DNA of 64,000 nt. Origin: Antiquaquibacter oligotrophicus. GTDB lineage: Bacteria > Actinomycetota > Actinomycetes > Actinomycetales > Microbacteriaceae. Position numbers and translations under genes: made by a program. This document shows positions 62,522 through 64,000 of this stretch, piece after piece. How positions within the stretch are numbered: position 1 is the first letter of the stretch; the number at the start of each line of letters is the position of its first letter. The stretch is from positions 2,232,001 through 2,296,000 of the forward strand of contig NZ_CP085036.1 of assembly GCF_020535405.1 (NCBI RefSeq), written 5' to 3'. The notes under the pieces are model-generated. The model was not told the DNA's origin. It ran no database searches and saw nothing but the letters and a program-made list of their open reading frames with translations.

Positions 62522-64000
62522 ATGGCAACCCTCCTGTACCGACTCGGTCGTTTCTCTTACCGCCACGCCTGGCGCGTCATCCTTGTCTGGGCGGTGCTGC
62601 TGCTCGGCATCCTCGGCGGCGGCTTCGCACTGGGCGGGCAGACGCAGGAGTCCTTCGCCATCCCCGGCACCGAGTCCCAGAACGCTCTCGATCGACTCGA
62701 GGCGGTCTTCCCGTCCGTCGCGGGGGCGAGCGCCCAAGTTGTACTCGTGGCTCCCGAGGGTGACACGGTCACGAGCGCTGCCTCCGAGGAGGGCATAGCC
62801 GACCTGGTGTCTGAGCTCGAAACCATCAACGGTGTCGACTCGGTCATCTCGCCGTTCAGCGAATACGCGGGCGAGGCGGTAACCGACGACGAGTCCATGG
62901 CCATCGTGAGAGTGCAGTTCGATGGTGCGTCGACGGAGGTGACCGACGCCACCCTTGATGAGGTGAAGGCCACGGCATCCATTGCGGAGGATGCAGGACT
63001 TCGCGCCGAGTTTGGTGGTCAGGTCTTCCAGGACAACACGTTCGGAATCACCATCACCGAAGCCTTTGGCGTCATCTTCGCGGGTGTTGTGCTCTTCATC
63101 ACGTTCGGATCACTCCTTGCCGCCGGGATGCCGCTCCTCAGCGCCCTCGTCGGCGTCGGCATCGCGATCGGCGGCATCACCGCCTACACCGCGTTCGCCA
63201 CGGTCTCCAGCACCGCACCCCTGCTTGCCCTCATGATCGGCCTCGCGGTCGGAATCGACTACGCGCTCTTTGTTCTCTCGCGGCATCGGAACCAACTGGC
63301 GAACGGCGAGGATCCCGAGGAGTCGGCGGCCATGGCCGTCGGTACCGCGGGCAGCGCCGTCGTCTTTGCGGGCGTCACGGTCATCATTGCGCTGCTCGGT
63401 CTGCTCGTCGTCGGTATCCCCTTCCTCTCGGTTATGGGTGTTGGTGCAGCATTCGCCGTGCTCATCGCCATCGGTGTAGCCGTGACCCTCCTTCCGGCGC
63501 TCATGGGGCTCGCCAAGGGGCGACTGGCCCCCAAGGAAGGTTCGCGTGCATGGCGTCGCGCCCAGGCCGTCAGCGACAGCGGCGGACCCGCCCGGTCGAT
63601 GGGGCAACGCTGGGTTCGTGGAGTCATGAAGCATCCGCTGCTCGTCTCACTCGGAGTGGTCGCGCTCCTCGGTACGCTGGCGATTCCCGCGCTGAGCCTC
63701 GACCTGAACGTGCCGGACGGCGGTTCAGAGCCGGCGGGATCCACGCAGCGCGAGGCGTACGACCTCATCACCGAAGGCTTCGGGCCCGGCTACAACGGAC
63801 CGCTCATCGTCGCCGTCGACATCACGCAGACCACGGACATCCTCGACGACCTCGATGCGATCCGTGATCGACTGTCGGGGCTGGATGACGTCGCCTACGT
63901 GCAGCAGGGCTTCCCCGACGAGACCCTCGACACTGCCATCATCCAGGTCACACCGGAGAGCGCACCGGACTCCACCGAGACGAAACAACTCGTCGAGTCG
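62522..64000 (+). CDS. MMPL family RND transporter (cut by window end)
   Basis: The first 493 codons of an MMPL-type RND transporter, still open at the window end. First helix at about 18-40 (WRVILVWAVLLLGILGGGFAL), a periplasmic loop (about 41-170) and the helical core with GLAVGIDYALFVLSRHR, the proton-relay Asp-Tyr pair of MMPLs (GIDY), then PFLSVMGVGAAFAVLIA. A second periplasmic loop starts near 390. These export lipids or hydrophobic drugs. ATG at 62522 has CCGGAG upstream. Predicted target of the adjacent TetR repressor. Confidence 0.93.
   Translation, partial: MATLLYRLGRFSYRHAWRVILVWAVLLLGILGGGFALGGQTQESFAIPGTESQNALDRLEAVFPSVAGASAQVVLVAPEGDTVTSAASEEGIADLVSELETINGVDSVISPFSEYAGEAVTDDESMAIVRVQFDGASTEVTDATLDEVKATASIAEDAGLRAEFGGQVFQDNTFGITITEAFGVIFAGVVLFITFGSLLAAGMPLLSALVGVGIAIGGITAYTAFATVSSTAPLLALMIGLAVGIDYALFVLSRHRNQLANGEDPEESAAMAVGTAGSAVVFAGVTVIIALLGLLVVGIPFLSVMGVGAAFAVLIAIGVAVTLLPALMGLAKGRLAPKEGSRAWRRAQAVSDSGGPARSMGQRWVRGVMKHPLLVSLGVVALLGTLAIPALSLDLNVPDGGSEPAGSTQREAYDLITEGFGPGYNGPLIVAVDITQTTDILDDLDAIRDRLSGLDDVAYVQQGFPDETLDTAIIQVTPESAPDSTETKQLVES

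Overview
The window is high-GC chromosomal DNA from an actinobacterium, most likely a member of the Microbacteriaceae. The evidence is its core gene order: whiB2-type regulator, metallopeptidase/DUF3499 pair, ahcY, mtrA-mtrB-lpqB-comF-hpf-secA, pdtaS and whiB1, which resembles the actinobacterial block known from mycobacteria (Rv3219 to Rv3260). No rRNA, insertion sequence or CRISPR array was seen. One tRNA gene (Lys, anticodon CTT) is present.

Layout. 1-9159: sugar/envelope and regulatory core (galE, WhiB2, a large GT2 membrane protein, DUF5719, DUF3499, HAD hydrolase, ahcY). 9177-11050: RDD and SpoIIM membrane proteins, which in relatives usually sit beside the DUF58-MoxR cluster. Here that cluster (22956-28300) is separated from them by an 11-kb catabolic block (11047-22070) plus an aquaporin. 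The block holds a sulfatase with its own formylglycine-generating enzyme, a sugar ABC importer without ATPase, a ROK regulator, a type-B carboxylesterase, a pyranose-2-oxidase/glycoside-3-oxidase-like flavoenzyme and a CE7 acetyl esterase. Most of these genes overlap in one minus-strand operon. It looks like a pathway for importing and dismantling a sulfated, acylated glycoside by oxidation rather than hydrolysis, because no glycoside hydrolase is present.

28431-42809: MtrAB-LpqB signalling, ComF, ribosome hibernation factor, SecA, a BldC-like protein, a SAF/CpaE-like pair, PdtaS, WhiB1 and a Bcp peroxiredoxin.

42869-48181: a 5.2-kb integrated element at tRNA-Lys, bounded by a 24-bp direct repeat of the tRNA 3' end. 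Its tyrosine integrase is broken by a frameshift and a stop codon. It carries a HEPN/Abi-like protein and a three-gene operon (single-ring AAA+ ATPase, a protein with a DUF6414-like start, a membrane-anchored protein). This is the best candidate in the window for an undescribed, probably defence-related, system.

48231-57043: F420/NADP-type oxidoreductase, an acyltransferase lacking the usual C-terminal domain, and an amine-catabolism cluster (ethanolamine-type permease, glutamine-synthetase-like ligase, PuuD-like amidase, aldehyde dehydrogenase, SDR, GntR regulator). 57059-61447: two related surface proteins with class-E sortase signals (LAFTG, LALTG). One has a duplicated inverted repeat upstream. 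61609-64000: a small membrane protein and a TetR regulator with tandem operators in front of an MMPL transporter cut by the window end.
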